Positions 5,440 through 13,426 of a stretch of DNA of 14,671 nucleotides are shown piece by piece. The position numbers were made by a program, and so were the translations under genes. Location of the stretch: positions 1 to 14,671 of the forward strand of contig JBAYJY010000108.1 in assembly GCA_041664945.1 (NCBI GenBank), given 5' to 3'. Positions within the stretch are counted from its first letter, which is position 1, and each line of letters begins with the position of its first letter. The notes beneath the pieces were generated by a model. That model was given only the letters and a program-made list of their open reading frames with translations. It made no database searches and had not been told where the DNA came from. This stretch comes from JBAYJY01 sp041664945. Its GTDB lineage: Bacteria > UBP15 > UBA6099.

Positions 5440-7467
5440 CTAATTAAACATCTTCATAATTCGTTTTGTGTCTTCGATGTCCGGCGGCGGAGTGATTTTT
5501 CTGAAATTCTCCACTTTCGTCCAGCCGTCCCATTTTTCCCATTCGCTTCCACGATCGAGCAGGGCGCGCAACTTATCAAGTGTCGGGACTGTTTCTTTTG
5601 CAAATTGGGCTGACTGCAATTTCGCTTCTTTGCGGGCTTCTTTTGATAGAGATTTGTCCTTGCTGTCGAATGAATATTTCGAAGTTGAGGCCACCGCTCT
5701 GTAAAGTTTCAAATTTTCAAGATAAATAGTCGCTGGGAAAAGGATCTGATCGTCATATACAAGTCGCGACTCCGGAGGAACGAGAGCGGCCGCATCCTGC
5801 GCGAGTGACACGGAAAGTTCCGCTTCAATGTAGGCGGCGTTAATGCTGTTCAAGTCAATGTCTTCTGTCGATGCAAATTTGAGCATTTCAAGCGTTTTTA
5901 CGGTATTGCCGGTAATGAAAGCGTATCCTCCGGCTTTTTCGTGAGCTGCATGCAGCGCCTTCAGGCTCTCGACTATTTTCGGAGCCGCTTTCTTTCCGAA
6001 ATAGCGGCCGGTCCATTCCAGGTAAAACGCATCGGGGTCAAATTTCTCCGGCGACCAAGCGGCCATGGCGCACGCTTCGATATTCAGAATGAAATGTTTG
6101 AAGTCCTGACCGTTTACGAAATAGTTGTGCGTCATGCCGCGCCGGGCCGCTTCCATGGAAACGTTTTTTATGCGGTCGGGGTAGGGGTCCTGCATGACAT
6201 GGTTGAGAAAATAACCGGCATGAACATAGATGCCGAATTTATGTCCTTTGAAATCTGACGGCCAAACGTCATAAACGGCGTAACCATTGTCAGCCCAGAG
6301 CATATCGATAGAGGGGTCCGGATTGAATGAATTCTGCGCCCACATCTGGCGGCCTTCCGCCCACAGATCGCAGATCACTTTGCCGCCGGGCCTGTCTTTA
6401 TTCACTATTCCGACAAGGCCGTTGAACATGTTTTGCAGAAGCGGGCCCGCCGGAGTCCCGTTTTCCTCTTCTTCTTTGCATTTATAACCTTTGTCCCACC
6501 ACGGGTCGCGCGGCCTCTGGAGGAACATGTCCGCCTTGCCCAGCGGCGTTTTTTCAAGATAGTAGCGGTAAACCTGCATCCAATCTTCGTTGTAGCGGCT
6601 TAGGCATATTTTTTCGTAGGGGAGATGATAAAACTCCCAGCCGAGATACATCGGAACCTGCACGAGCATTCCCTTGCTGTGCGCGTAGTCGATGATTTTA
6701 TTTATAAGTTCGAGGTCCGTGTGATAACCGGGGAATTTTTCAGTGTAATATTTCCAGTTCCAGAACTCGGCGCGGCCGAGCGTGTCGTGCAAATCAATGT
6801 AGTTGTATCTGAGGCGCGCAAGCGAGTCTATCATTTCCTTCCATGTATCGAATTCGACAGTAAGCTTTTTGCCTTTCCAGTTCGCCAGCATATCGTTGTC
6901 GTTGTCAAAATAGCCGCGAAGCGGGAAAACAGGCGGATTTTCGCGAAAAGCAATTTCGGGAATTACAAGCGAAGCGCGTTTCGCCGGCGCTTTGCCCGTC
7001 CAGTATTCGTAGGGGTCGATTCCCATGTATCGCGCGGAGTATTCGTATGAGCCGTAAAGAACGCCTCTCGCGTCGCATCCGGCGATAATTACTACTCGAT
7101 TCTTCGGGTCGGACTGAATGACAAACGCCTCAGCACCTGGGTTCTTTGCTGAAACGCTCAGGATTTTTCGGTTGGCAAACTGTTTAATTTCGGAATGCGA
7201 GTCCGGCGTTCCTACGTAAAAAACAGCGGTATCCTTCGATTTCGCATTTTCGCCGTTCTTCTTCCACTCTTTATTCGAGACGACTTTCGGAGTGAATCCG
7301 TAAACTCTCGAAATGTCGCGCGCCAAGTCGTTAGCCGCCGATATCTCGGCAGGCGCAGCCTTTTCCCCATAGACGATCATCGCTTTTTTTAAACCCGCTC
7401 CGAAAGCGGCGCTCGAAAATGAAATGGCCAGCAGAAGCAAAAACGGCAACATGTGTCTTTTTAACAT
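5440..7467 (-). CDS. Secreted glycoside hydrolase-like protein (GH115/GH67 alpha-glucuronidase-like)
   Basis: A 675-residue exported protein. Residues 1-24 are a signal peptide with a LPFLLLLAISF core and a likely cut after AFGA. Residues about 27-165 resemble the N-terminal alpha/beta domain of alpha-glucuronidases and hexosaminidases: IVYGEKAAPAEISAANDLA at the start and VVIIAGCDARGVLYGSYE near 125-142, a strand-helix pattern common in GH115 and GH67/GH20. Then comes FPLRGYFDNDND (181-192) and a probable TIM-barrel region with TWKEMIDSLARLRYNYIDLHD (208-228) and HSKGMLVQVPMYLGWEF (263-279). The C-terminal third is mainly helical and charged. GH115 enzymes usually exceed 800 residues, so this is short. 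Substrate and catalytic residues cannot be named. ATG at 7467 has only a weak purine-rich site. It stands alone between the oxidative-stress cluster and a divergent operon. Confidence 0.65.
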   Translation of the reverse strand: MLKRHMLPFLLLLAISFSSAAFGAGLKKAMIVYGEKAAPAEISAANDLARDISRVYGFTPKVVSNKEWKKNGENAKSKDTAVFYVGTPDSHSEIKQFANRKILSVSAKNPGAEAFVIQSDPKNRVVIIAGCDARGVLYGSYEYSARYMGIDPYEYWTGKAPAKRASLVIPEIAFRENPPVFPLRGYFDNDNDMLANWKGKKLTVEFDTWKEMIDSLARLRYNYIDLHDTLGRAEFWNWKYYTEKFPGYHTDLELINKIIDYAHSKGMLVQVPMYLGWEFYHLPYEKICLSRYNEDWMQVYRYYLEKTPLGKADMFLQRPRDPWWDKGYKCKEEEENGTPAGPLLQNMFNGLVGIVNKDRPGGKVICDLWAEGRQMWAQNSFNPDPSIDMLWADNGYAVYDVWPSDFKGHKFGIYVHAGYFLNHVMQDPYPDRIKNVSMEAARRGMTHNYFVNGQDFKHFILNIEACAMAAWSPEKFDPDAFYLEWTGRYFGKKAAPKIVESLKALHAAHEKAGGYAFITGNTVKTLEMLKFASTEDIDLNSINAAYIEAELSVSLAQDAAALVPPESRLVYDDQILFPATIYLENLKLYRAVASTSKYSFDSKDKSLSKEARKEAKLQSAQFAKETVPTLDKLRALLDRGSEWEKWDGWTKVENFRKITPPPDIEDTKRIMKMFN

Positions 7468-7533
7468 AATAGATTGTCTTCTTTCTACCCAGGTTAGACT
7501 GGTCGCTCAACATTCGATCAATTGTGACGAAAT

Positions 7534-7563
7534 ATTATTACATCATTTACGCAAACATGTAAA
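7534..7563 (-). promoter_or_regulatory. Candidate promoter for the glycoside hydrolase-like gene
   Basis: On the minus strand TTTACA (7558-7563, 5 of 6 to the -35 consensus) is separated by 18 bases from AATAAT (7534-7539, 5 of 6 to the -10). It lies about 70 bases before the start codon in an AT-rich divergent gap. Spacing is one base longer than ideal. Confidence 0.35.
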
Positions 7564-7631
7564 TTATCGATGCGTCGGCAAAGGTATCATTTTATAAAGT
7601 AAACTATATGCACTCCATAACCAACAAAAAA

Positions 7632-7660
7632 TTGATAAAAAAATATATTTATGATATCTT
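7632..7660 (+). promoter_or_regulatory. Candidate promoter of the dehydratase-type operon
   Basis: TTGATA (7632-7637, 5 of 6) is followed after 17 bases by TATCTT (7655-7660, 4 of 6). Transcription would begin near 7667, so the upstream in-frame ATG at 7651 would not be in the message. This supports the ATG at 7735 as the real start of the first gene. Confidence 0.38.
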
Positions 7661-7734
7661 ATCCCAAATTCAGGGCGCGGAAATTACGCGCGCGGATTGT
7701 GAAAAAGAAGCAAATAATTAAATTGAGGCGTGTT

Positions 7735-8856
7735 ATGAAGGAAGAAAACTATCCGGAATTCGCACAAGAGGTAAGCCACGACCCGATCGCGCAAATCGAA
7801 AGCTACAAGAGGCAGGAGCGCCCGGTTTTCGGTTACACGTGTTCATACGTGATCGAGGAGTTTTTAGACGCGATGGGAGTCATCCCCGTTCGTCTGATAG
7901 GCAGGGCGACGAACATTCAGGCGGCCGACCGTCATTTTCAGGCCTACTGCTGTTCGCAGGTTCGCAGTCTGATGGAGGATTTTCTCAACGACGCCTATAA
8001 AAGCCTCGACGGCGTCATCTTCGCGCACACATGCGATTCCATGCAGCCTTTTCACGATATTTTCAAACGCACTTTCCCGAAAGTGTTCGTAAAGAATCTC
8101 AATCTGCCATCGCGGCTGGACGGCGAAGTTCCTTTCAAGTACGCGGTGGCTGAAACGAAGCGGTTCCTTCGCACTATAGAAGAGTTTACCGGCAAACCGC
8201 TCGATCTGGCGAAACTCGCGGAAACCGTCATCGTCTATAACCGGAATCGCACGCTGCTCGAACGGCTGTATGCGCTGCATTTGAAATATCCTGAACAGAT
8301 TCCGAGCCGACTGCTGCTTCAGTCCGTTCTGGTGTCGCAGTACCGGGACAAGCGCGAGGCGAACAGGCATCTCGAGCCGTTCGTCGATTCGTTCAAGGTT
8401 GACGCGCCAGAAGACACGAAGCGCAAACGGATAATGCTTGTTGGAAACGTGAACATAAACGAAGAGATATATGATCTCGCTGATGAGTTCGGAGCAATGA
8501 TAGCGGACGACGACATGTGCACGGGGCGCCGGTATTTTTCGACGCAGGTAGCAGAGCCGACGATAGAAGGCGTTGTTCGCCGTTACATGAACCGGCCGCA
8601 CTGCGCCGCCAAGCATCGCGACAATTACTCGCGGCAGCGCTATTTGCTCGAACTTGCCGAGAAAAGGCGCATCAACGGCGTGATATTCTTCTATCTGAAG
8701 TTCTGCGATCCGCACTGTTTTGACTATCCGGATCTGAAAAAAGCGCTTGATGGGAAAGGCATCCCTTCGCAGATGATTGAAGTGGAGCAGTCACTCGCCC
8801 CGTCCGGCCAGTTGCGAACGAAAATGCAGGCGTTCGTGGAAATGCTGTCCGTCTGA
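7735..8856 (+). CDS. 2-hydroxyacyl-CoA dehydratase / benzoyl-CoA reductase-type subunit (HadC/BcrC-like)
   Basis: A 373-residue member of the HgdB/BcrC iron-sulfur subunit family. Typical features are GYTCSYVIEEFLDAMGVIPV near 33-52, Cys72/Cys73 in YCCSQVRS, Cys100 in AHTCDS after LDGVIF, and Cys324 in LKFCDPHCFDYPDL. Three of these positions are expected to hold a [4Fe-4S] cluster. The reading frame is open back to 7651, adding 28 basic residues, but that start has no ribosome site and lies inside the likely promoter; ATG at 7735 follows GAGG and gives the family-like length. It is 20 bases upstream of a second, different subunit and in one operon with the activase. In known relatives the heterodimer receives one high-energy electron from the activase and dehydrates a 2-hydroxyacyl-CoA or reduces an aromatic acyl-CoA. 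The substrate here is unknown; a double-cubane-cluster reductase relationship is also possible. Confidence 0.85.
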   Translation: MKEENYPEFAQEVSHDPIAQIESYKRQERPVFGYTCSYVIEEFLDAMGVIPVRLIGRATNIQAADRHFQAYCCSQVRSLMEDFLNDAYKSLDGVIFAHTCDSMQPFHDIFKRTFPKVFVKNLNLPSRLDGEVPFKYAVAETKRFLRTIEEFTGKPLDLAKLAETVIVYNRNRTLLERLYALHLKYPEQIPSRLLLQSVLVSQYRDKREANRHLEPFVDSFKVDAPEDTKRKRIMLVGNVNINEEIYDLADEFGAMIADDDMCTGRRYFSTQVAEPTIEGVVRRYMNRPHCAAKHRDNYSRQRYLLELAEKRRINGVIFFYLKFCDPHCFDYPDLKKALDGKGIPSQMIEVEQSLAPSGQLRTKMQAFVEMLSV

Positions 8857-8876
8857 AAACCCGGAGGAATATTAAA

Positions 8877-10103
8877 ATGGCAGACCAGAATCCGAAAGCG
8901 TTAAAAGACCTGAAAAGCAACATGCGGCTCAGGAAAATAATGCAGAAATACTATCTCAAGGCCAAGCTCTCATGGCTGTTCCGCAAGAAAATATGCTGGA
9001 TAACGAGCGGCGGGCCGGTCGAACTGCTGATCGCGCTGGGCGTAACGCCGATTTATCCAGAGAACCACGGAGCGATGATAGGCGCGATGAAGATGGGCTC
9101 GGAACTTTGCGACGTGGCCGAACAGATGGGCTACTCTCGCGATCTTTGCTCGTATTTCCGCGCCGATGTGGGGCAGGCAGTCACCAAACGCAGCCCTATC
9201 AAAGGCCTCCCGCGACCCGATTTCATGCTTTGCTGCAACAACATCTGCGGCACAGTCTTGAAATGGTATGAGGTTCAGGCCCGCTATTACAACGTGCCGC
9301 TCATCATTCTCGACACTCCATACAACTACGACGGCGAAACGCCCGAACTGATCTCTTACGTCAGCGACCAGTTCAAGGAGATAATTCCAGAACTCGAAAA
9401 GGTTTCCGGCCGCAAGTTCACCGAAAAGAAGTTTCTGGAAGTCGCCGAGTACGCAAACGAGGCAATCACGCTCTGGAATGAAATACTTTCAATCTGCGAG
9501 CATGTTCCCGCGCCGATGACCTGCTTCGACGCTTTCTTCTACCTCGCGCCGATCGTCACTCTGCGAGGCACAAAAATCGTTGTGGATTATTACAAAGACC
9601 TGAAGAAGGAACTCACCTACCTTGCCGACAACAACATTGCTCCGTTCCCGGAGGAACGCTTCAGACTCGTGTGGGACAATCTACCGATATGGTTCAAGAT
9701 GCGGCGGCTATCGAAGACGTTATCGAACTATGGCGCCTGCCTCGTCGGCGACACCTATACCAACGCTTGGGCGGATAATGACATAAATCCCGAGAAACCT
9801 TATGAGACAATGGCCCGCGCATACGCGACCATATATTTAAACCGAAACGTGGAATCCAGAATCGAGAACATGATTAAGATGCTCAAGAAATACAAGGCTC
9901 ACGGATTCGTTATGCATTCGAACCGGAGCTGTAAGCCTTACTCGTTCGGACAGCTCGATATTAAAGACGAAGTGACGCGGCGGACCGGCTTGCCGGGCCT
10001 CATGATCGAGGCGGACATGACCGACCAGCGGTCATACTCGGACGAACAGATTGAGACGCGCATTCAGGCGTTCATTGAAACGCTAAAGGAAAGGGAAGTT
10101 TAA
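8877..10103 (+). CDS. 2-hydroxyacyl-CoA dehydratase / benzoyl-CoA reductase-type subunit (HadB/BcrB-like)
   Basis: A 408-residue partner subunit, of a length like clostridial HadB. Signature regions are WITSGGPVELLIALGVTPIYPENHGAM (split over 41-67), GYSRDLCSYFRADVG with Cys91, LCCNNICG with Cys119, Cys120 and Cys124, and HSNRSCKPYSFGQLD with Cys352. Cys91, one of the central cysteines and Cys352 are the expected [4Fe-4S] ligands. The YPENHGAM and DLCSYFRAD stretches resemble BcrB-type subunits more than the short double-cubane proteins. GGAGGA lies 8 bases before the ATG. It is translated between the first subunit and the activase, whose start lies one base after this stop, so the three products are very likely made together. 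It is inferred to form a heterodimer with the preceding protein; the CoA substrate cannot be read from the sequence. Confidence 0.87.
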   Translation: MADQNPKALKDLKSNMRLRKIMQKYYLKAKLSWLFRKKICWITSGGPVELLIALGVTPIYPENHGAMIGAMKMGSELCDVAEQMGYSRDLCSYFRADVGQAVTKRSPIKGLPRPDFMLCCNNICGTVLKWYEVQARYYNVPLIILDTPYNYDGETPELISYVSDQFKEIIPELEKVSGRKFTEKKFLEVAEYANEAITLWNEILSICEHVPAPMTCFDAFFYLAPIVTLRGTKIVVDYYKDLKKELTYLADNNIAPFPEERFRLVWDNLPIWFKMRRLSKTLSNYGACLVGDTYTNAWADNDINPEKPYETMARAYATIYLNRNVESRIENMIKMLKKYKAHGFVMHSNRSCKPYSFGQLDIKDEVTRRTGLPGLMIEADMTDQRSYSDEQIETRIQAFIETLKEREV

Positions 10104-10104
10104 A

Positions 10105-10887
10105 TTGATTACACTCGGAGTTGATCTCGGTTCAAATACCGTAAAAACATTGCTTCTGAACGACGGGCGGGATGTTCTCGCGTCCACTGTCCGCAAGACA
10201 AGCCATGAATCCCAAAAAGTAATGGACGAATGCGTCGAGGAAACGCTCGCCAAAGCCGGCGTATCATTCGATAAAATCGGAAAAATAGTAGCGACTGGCT
10301 ACGGTCGTGTAAGTTGCAAAATAGCGCAAAAGGAAATCAGCGAGATCACGTGCCACGGCAAGGGCTGCTATTTTTCAATGAATTCCGCCCGGACGATTAT
10401 CGACATCGGCGGGCAGGACAGCAAGGTCATAAGCCTTTCCGACAAAGGCAAGGTTATCGATTTCGTGATGAACGACAAATGCGCCGCGGGCACCGGCCGT
10501 TTCCTCGAAGTGATGGCGCAGGCGCTGCAGGTTCCTCTCGCGGAATTCGGCGAAGTTTCGAAAAAGGCGGGAACGGTTGTCGACATCTCGAACACTTGCA
10601 CGGTGTTCGCGGAGTCCGAAGTCATTTCGCTGATGGCTCGGCAGGAGCCGAAAGAGAACATCATCGCCGGACTGCACAAAGCCATAGCGTCGCGGGTTAT
10701 CGCGCTGGCGAAGCGGTTGCGGATCGAGGATGATATAGCTCTTACGGGCGGCGTGGCGTTGAACGACGGCGTGCGGCGGGCCCTCGAAGCCGCCGCCGGC
10801 AAATCGATAAAAGTTCCCGCAAACCCGCAACTCATCGGCGCGCTCGGCGCCGCCATTCATGCGTTCGAAATCGCATCGGCGGAATAA
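10105..10887 (+). CDS. ATP-dependent dehydratase activase (HgdC/HadI/BcrAD family), TTG start
   Basis: A 260-residue ASKHA-fold ATPase, the usual length for HgdC/HadI activators. The phosphate-1 motif is GVDLGSNTVKT (5-15), phosphate-2 is IDIGGQDSKV (99-108) and the adenosine motif is LTGGVALNDG (213-222). Cys126 (DKCAAGTGR) and Cys165 (NTCTVFAES) match the two cysteines per subunit that hold the shared [4Fe-4S] cluster of the homodimer in HgdC. The reading begins at TTG, one base after the preceding TAA and behind AAGGGAAG; no ATG would preserve the N-terminal motif. Family role: ATP hydrolysis drives a low-potential electron from ferredoxin or flavodoxin into the dehydratase/reductase subunits. 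Only one activase gene is present, unlike the two ATPase subunits of classical benzoyl-CoA reductase, which favours a dehydratase-like system. Confidence 0.92.
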   Translation: MITLGVDLGSNTVKTLLLNDGRDVLASTVRKTSHESQKVMDECVEETLAKAGVSFDKIGKIVATGYGRVSCKIAQKEISEITCHGKGCYFSMNSARTIIDIGGQDSKVISLSDKGKVIDFVMNDKCAAGTGRFLEVMAQALQVPLAEFGEVSKKAGTVVDISNTCTVFAESEVISLMARQEPKENIIAGLHKAIASRVIALAKRLRIEDDIALTGGVALNDGVRRALEAAAGKSIKVPANPQLIGALGAAIHAFEIASAE

Positions 10888-10939
10888 CTGCGTTTGCCGC
10901 GCCTTTTCTGATATTCCAGAATAATTGAATTGAACTCTG

Positions 10940-11215
10940 TTATGTGGTTGGCGTGTCCGTGTCGCAGTATGGGCATTTGCCGCCGGGCGGCCCTTGCGGC
11001 GCGGCGGGCATTGGCGCCTGTTTCTGATACTGCACTTTCACTCCGAGGTCTTCGAGAGTCACTTCCGGGTGAAAGACCGCTCGCGAAATAATTTTTTTAA
11101 GGCGTCCGCTTCCGCAGTTAGAACATTTCCTGACGACGATGCGGCCTGAACCGAGGGATTCTATGAATTCATTTCGCGTTCCGCATTTTTTGCATTCATA
11201 TTCGTAAACGGGCAT
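10940..11215 (-). CDS. FmdB-family zinc-ribbon protein
   Basis: A 91-residue small protein beginning MPVYEYECKKCG, the hallmark of FmdB-type proteins. The zinc ribbon uses Cys8/Cys11 and Cys31/Cys34. A Pro/Ala/Gly-rich linker (about 67-79) leads to an extra CPYC pair (81-84) near the end. The family is widespread and annotated as a putative regulator, but its actual role is unsettled. GAGGT precedes the ATG. It converges on the activase gene (52-base gap) and is divergent from the amidase-led run. The link to either neighbour is unclear. Confidence 0.85.
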   Translation of the reverse strand: MPVYEYECKKCGTRNEFIESLGSGRIVVRKCSNCGSGRLKKIISRAVFHPEVTLEDLGVKVQYQKQAPMPAAPQGPPGGKCPYCDTDTPTT

Positions 11216-11352
11216 TCATGACCTCAAGGCATTTGTTGTCGAACAGATAAAAAAGAGCGATAAAGAAAAACCGCTTTTTTATTATACTTACATATTATAA
11301 GATTAATAAGCGTGTAAAAGAAGAGGCGTGAGCCCGCACGGAAGGTGAAGCG
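11216..11352. other. AT-rich divergent intergenic region
   Basis: This gap separates the divergent FmdB-type gene and the amidase gene, so promoters for both should lie here. TATAAT appears on the minus strand around 11282-11287 and TATTATAA on the plus strand around 11293-11300, but neither has a convincing -35 at proper spacing. A 9-bp imperfect hairpin (11251-11280) lies in the middle. Confidence 0.35.
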
Positions 11353-12192
11353 ATGAAATATTTGGCGGCGACGGTTCAGATGACTTCAACGAACGACCTG
11401 GTTCGGAACGCAGAGCGTGCGCTGGAACTTGTAGCGGAGGCTGCTGATAGAGGCGCGACATTGATCGGATTGCCTGAGAACTGGCTGATTTTCCGTGAGA
11501 GCGGCGATCCGCGGCCGGCGCCGGTGAACGTTGACAGCGGCCCGTTCGCGGAACTGCGGGCTCTTTGCAAAGAGAAGGAAGTCACGCTTGTCGCTGGCAC
11601 GATTCCCGAAGCCGCTCCGTCGGGGAAGCTATTTAACACTTGCCACGTGATCGGACCTGACGGCGGAATCGTCGCGTCATATAGAAAGATACATTTATTC
11701 GACGTGTCGATCTCTGGGGGAGAAGCGCATAAGGAATCGGAACATATAATGCCGGGTCGCGAGGCGATTGTGGCGAAGACCGACAGCGGGCCGGTCGGGC
11801 TGACGATTTGCTACGATCTGCGGTTTCCGGAACTCTTCAGGCTTCTGGCGCTGCGTGGAGCGCGGGTGATATTCACGCCTGCCGCTTTCACGCTCCACAC
11901 AGGTAAGGATCACTGGATTGCGCTGCTGCGCGCGCGCGCGATCGAGAATCTCGTTTACATCGTCGCGCCAGCTCAGTACGGGCAAAACACGAAGAAGCGG
12001 CAGACATTCGGCAAAAGTCTTATCGCTGACCCGTGGGGAAATGTCATAGCGACGGTTCCAGATCGCGAGGGTATCGCAATAGCGGAGATTGATTTCGAGG
12101 CTCAGGACGCGATACGCGCGCAACTCCCTTCACTGAAGCATTTCCAGAGTTGGCTGTTTGATGAAATAAAGGACAATGGGTCTAACAAATAA
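11353..12192 (+). CDS. Carbon-nitrogen hydrolase, Nit1-like (deaminated glutathione amidase type)
   Basis: A 279-residue nitrilase-superfamily amidase of normal length. The catalytic triad is visible: Glu42 (LPENW), Lys112 (YRKIHLFD) and Cys153 (TICYDLRFPE). The stretches KIHLFDVSISGG, FTPAAFTLHTGKDHW and RARAIEN follow the Nit1/NitFhit branch closely, which removes the amide from deaminated glutathione (a side product of transaminases) in the cytoplasm. Other small omega-amides remain possible. It begins with ATG behind GGAAGGTGAAGC and is 23 bases upstream of the metallophosphoesterase gene, probably in one transcript with it and the transporter. No signal peptide. Confidence 0.9.
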   Translation: MKYLAATVQMTSTNDLVRNAERALELVAEAADRGATLIGLPENWLIFRESGDPRPAPVNVDSGPFAELRALCKEKEVTLVAGTIPEAAPSGKLFNTCHVIGPDGGIVASYRKIHLFDVSISGGEAHKESEHIMPGREAIVAKTDSGPVGLTICYDLRFPELFRLLALRGARVIFTPAAFTLHTGKDHWIALLRARAIENLVYIVAPAQYGQNTKKRQTFGKSLIADPWGNVIATVPDREGIAIAEIDFEAQDAIRAQLPSLKHFQSWLFDEIKDNGSNK

Positions 12193-12215
12193 TACTTGAA
12201 GAGGGCGACAGACGG

Positions 12216-13418
12216 ATGAAAAGGCAACTATTGTGCGCGGCATTTTTTATGATATTTGCGGCGGCGGCGCAAGCTGCTCCGGTTCAGAGAATTCATGCGA
12301 TACAAAGGCCGTTGTTCAGCGTGCCGGCGATCGCTCAGGCGGGAGAATCGTTTTCGATCAAGCTGAAAGTCCCGGCAGGCGCCGCTTTAAAGGAGGCGTA
12401 TCTGGACGGGATTGAAGACTCTGCGGTTCATATAGCGCTAGCGCTGCAACCTGCGGCTTCCGAGAACGGCCTTTCGGTTTTCTCGGCGAAGGTTCCAAAA
12501 GATACGCCGGAATCTCTATACGATCTCGGCGTTTTGTTTTCAAACGATACGCAGGACTCGCAGCCGCATTCTGTAAAAGTCATTAAAGAATTCAAAAAGG
12601 ATTTTGATTTCATTCATCTGACAGACATTCATTTCAACCTGACTGACTTGCCGGGGAAGGATTTGAATCGGATAAGGCGGCGAATCATTCAGGACATTGC
12701 GAAATACAACGTTGAATTTGTCCTGTTCGGCGGCGACCTGAGCGAGAATCCGGAAACATACGACTGGGACTTTGTTTATAGTTATGAGGAATTTCTGCGC
12801 TGGCTTCGCGCGCCGATCTTTATGGTTCCGGGGAATCACGAGCTATATTCTGATATGGTGAACGGCGTCGAGACTAACGGAAGCGATTACTGGAAGGCGA
12901 CGTACGGGCCGACATATTTCTCATTCGATTACGGCTCGATTCACTTTTTAGGAATAAACACATACGACTGGCCGCCGCGGAACATTGATGAGGCGAAATC
13001 GACGAACACCGATAACGCATACATCGGACGCGAGCAATGGGAATGGCTGAAGAAAGATCTCGCGGAGTCTTCGGCGCGCGGGGAAAGCTGCGTGGCATTC
13101 ACTCACATACCTATCGAGTCAATGCCCGGCGGCAAGGCGGCGGACGGCGACGGCATCGAAACTCCGAACACGAAACAGTTCACGTCTCTACTCAGCAAGA
13201 GCGGCTGCACTCATATATTCGCGGGCCATCTGCATTTTGAATCAGTAAATAAATTCGGGAAGCTGACGGAAGTGTTGACGAGGGCGAGCGGCACGGCTGT
13301 GGGACACAAGGACAGCGGCTGGGTTTTCCGGATAGCGCATGTGCGAGGCGGCAGGGTAGCCGGCTGGGAGAACCACGAGATCAAGTTCGCCGATATCGAC
13401 GGTCCGGCGAAGAAATAG
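12216..13418 (+). CDS. Exported calcineurin-like metallophosphoesterase
   Basis: A 400-residue secreted phosphoesterase. Residues 1-20 form a signal peptide ending AAAAQA. Residues about 25-128 look like a beta-rich, Ig-like domain, and the catalytic domain follows. All core metal-binding motifs are present: DIH at Asp137/His139, GGD with Asp174, GNHE with Asn207/His208, His297 (FTHIP) and GHLH with His338/His340. That predicts an active two-metal hydrolase of phosphomonoesters or diesters outside the cytoplasm; the substrate is not evident. It lies 23 bases after the amidase gene and 8 bases before the transporter gene. GAGGG lies about 13 bases before the ATG, slightly far. Confidence 0.88.
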   Translation: MKRQLLCAAFFMIFAAAAQAAPVQRIHAIQRPLFSVPAIAQAGESFSIKLKVPAGAALKEAYLDGIEDSAVHIALALQPAASENGLSVFSAKVPKDTPESLYDLGVLFSNDTQDSQPHSVKVIKEFKKDFDFIHLTDIHFNLTDLPGKDLNRIRRRIIQDIAKYNVEFVLFGGDLSENPETYDWDFVYSYEEFLRWLRAPIFMVPGNHELYSDMVNGVETNGSDYWKATYGPTYFSFDYGSIHFLGINTYDWPPRNIDEAKSTNTDNAYIGREQWEWLKKDLAESSARGESCVAFTHIPIESMPGGKAADGDGIETPNTKQFTSLLSKSGCTHIFAGHLHFESVNKFGKLTEVLTRASGTAVGHKDSGWVFRIAHVRGGRVAGWENHEIKFADIDGPAKK

Positions 13419-13426
13419 ACAAGATC

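Noticed and set aside
7651..7734. N-terminal extension of the first dehydratase-type subunit from ATG at 7651
   Set aside because: It has no ribosome site, adds 28 basic residues with no family resemblance and overlaps a plausible promoter.
7864..8715. Minus-strand open frame of 283 codons
   Set aside because: It is the shadow of the first dehydratase-type subunit; the plus-strand product has the family cysteines and a partner gene.
11251..11280. Hairpin with a T run between the FmdB-type and amidase genes
   Set aside because: It resembles a terminator, but no gene ends here on either strand and the stem is mostly A-T with a G-T pair.
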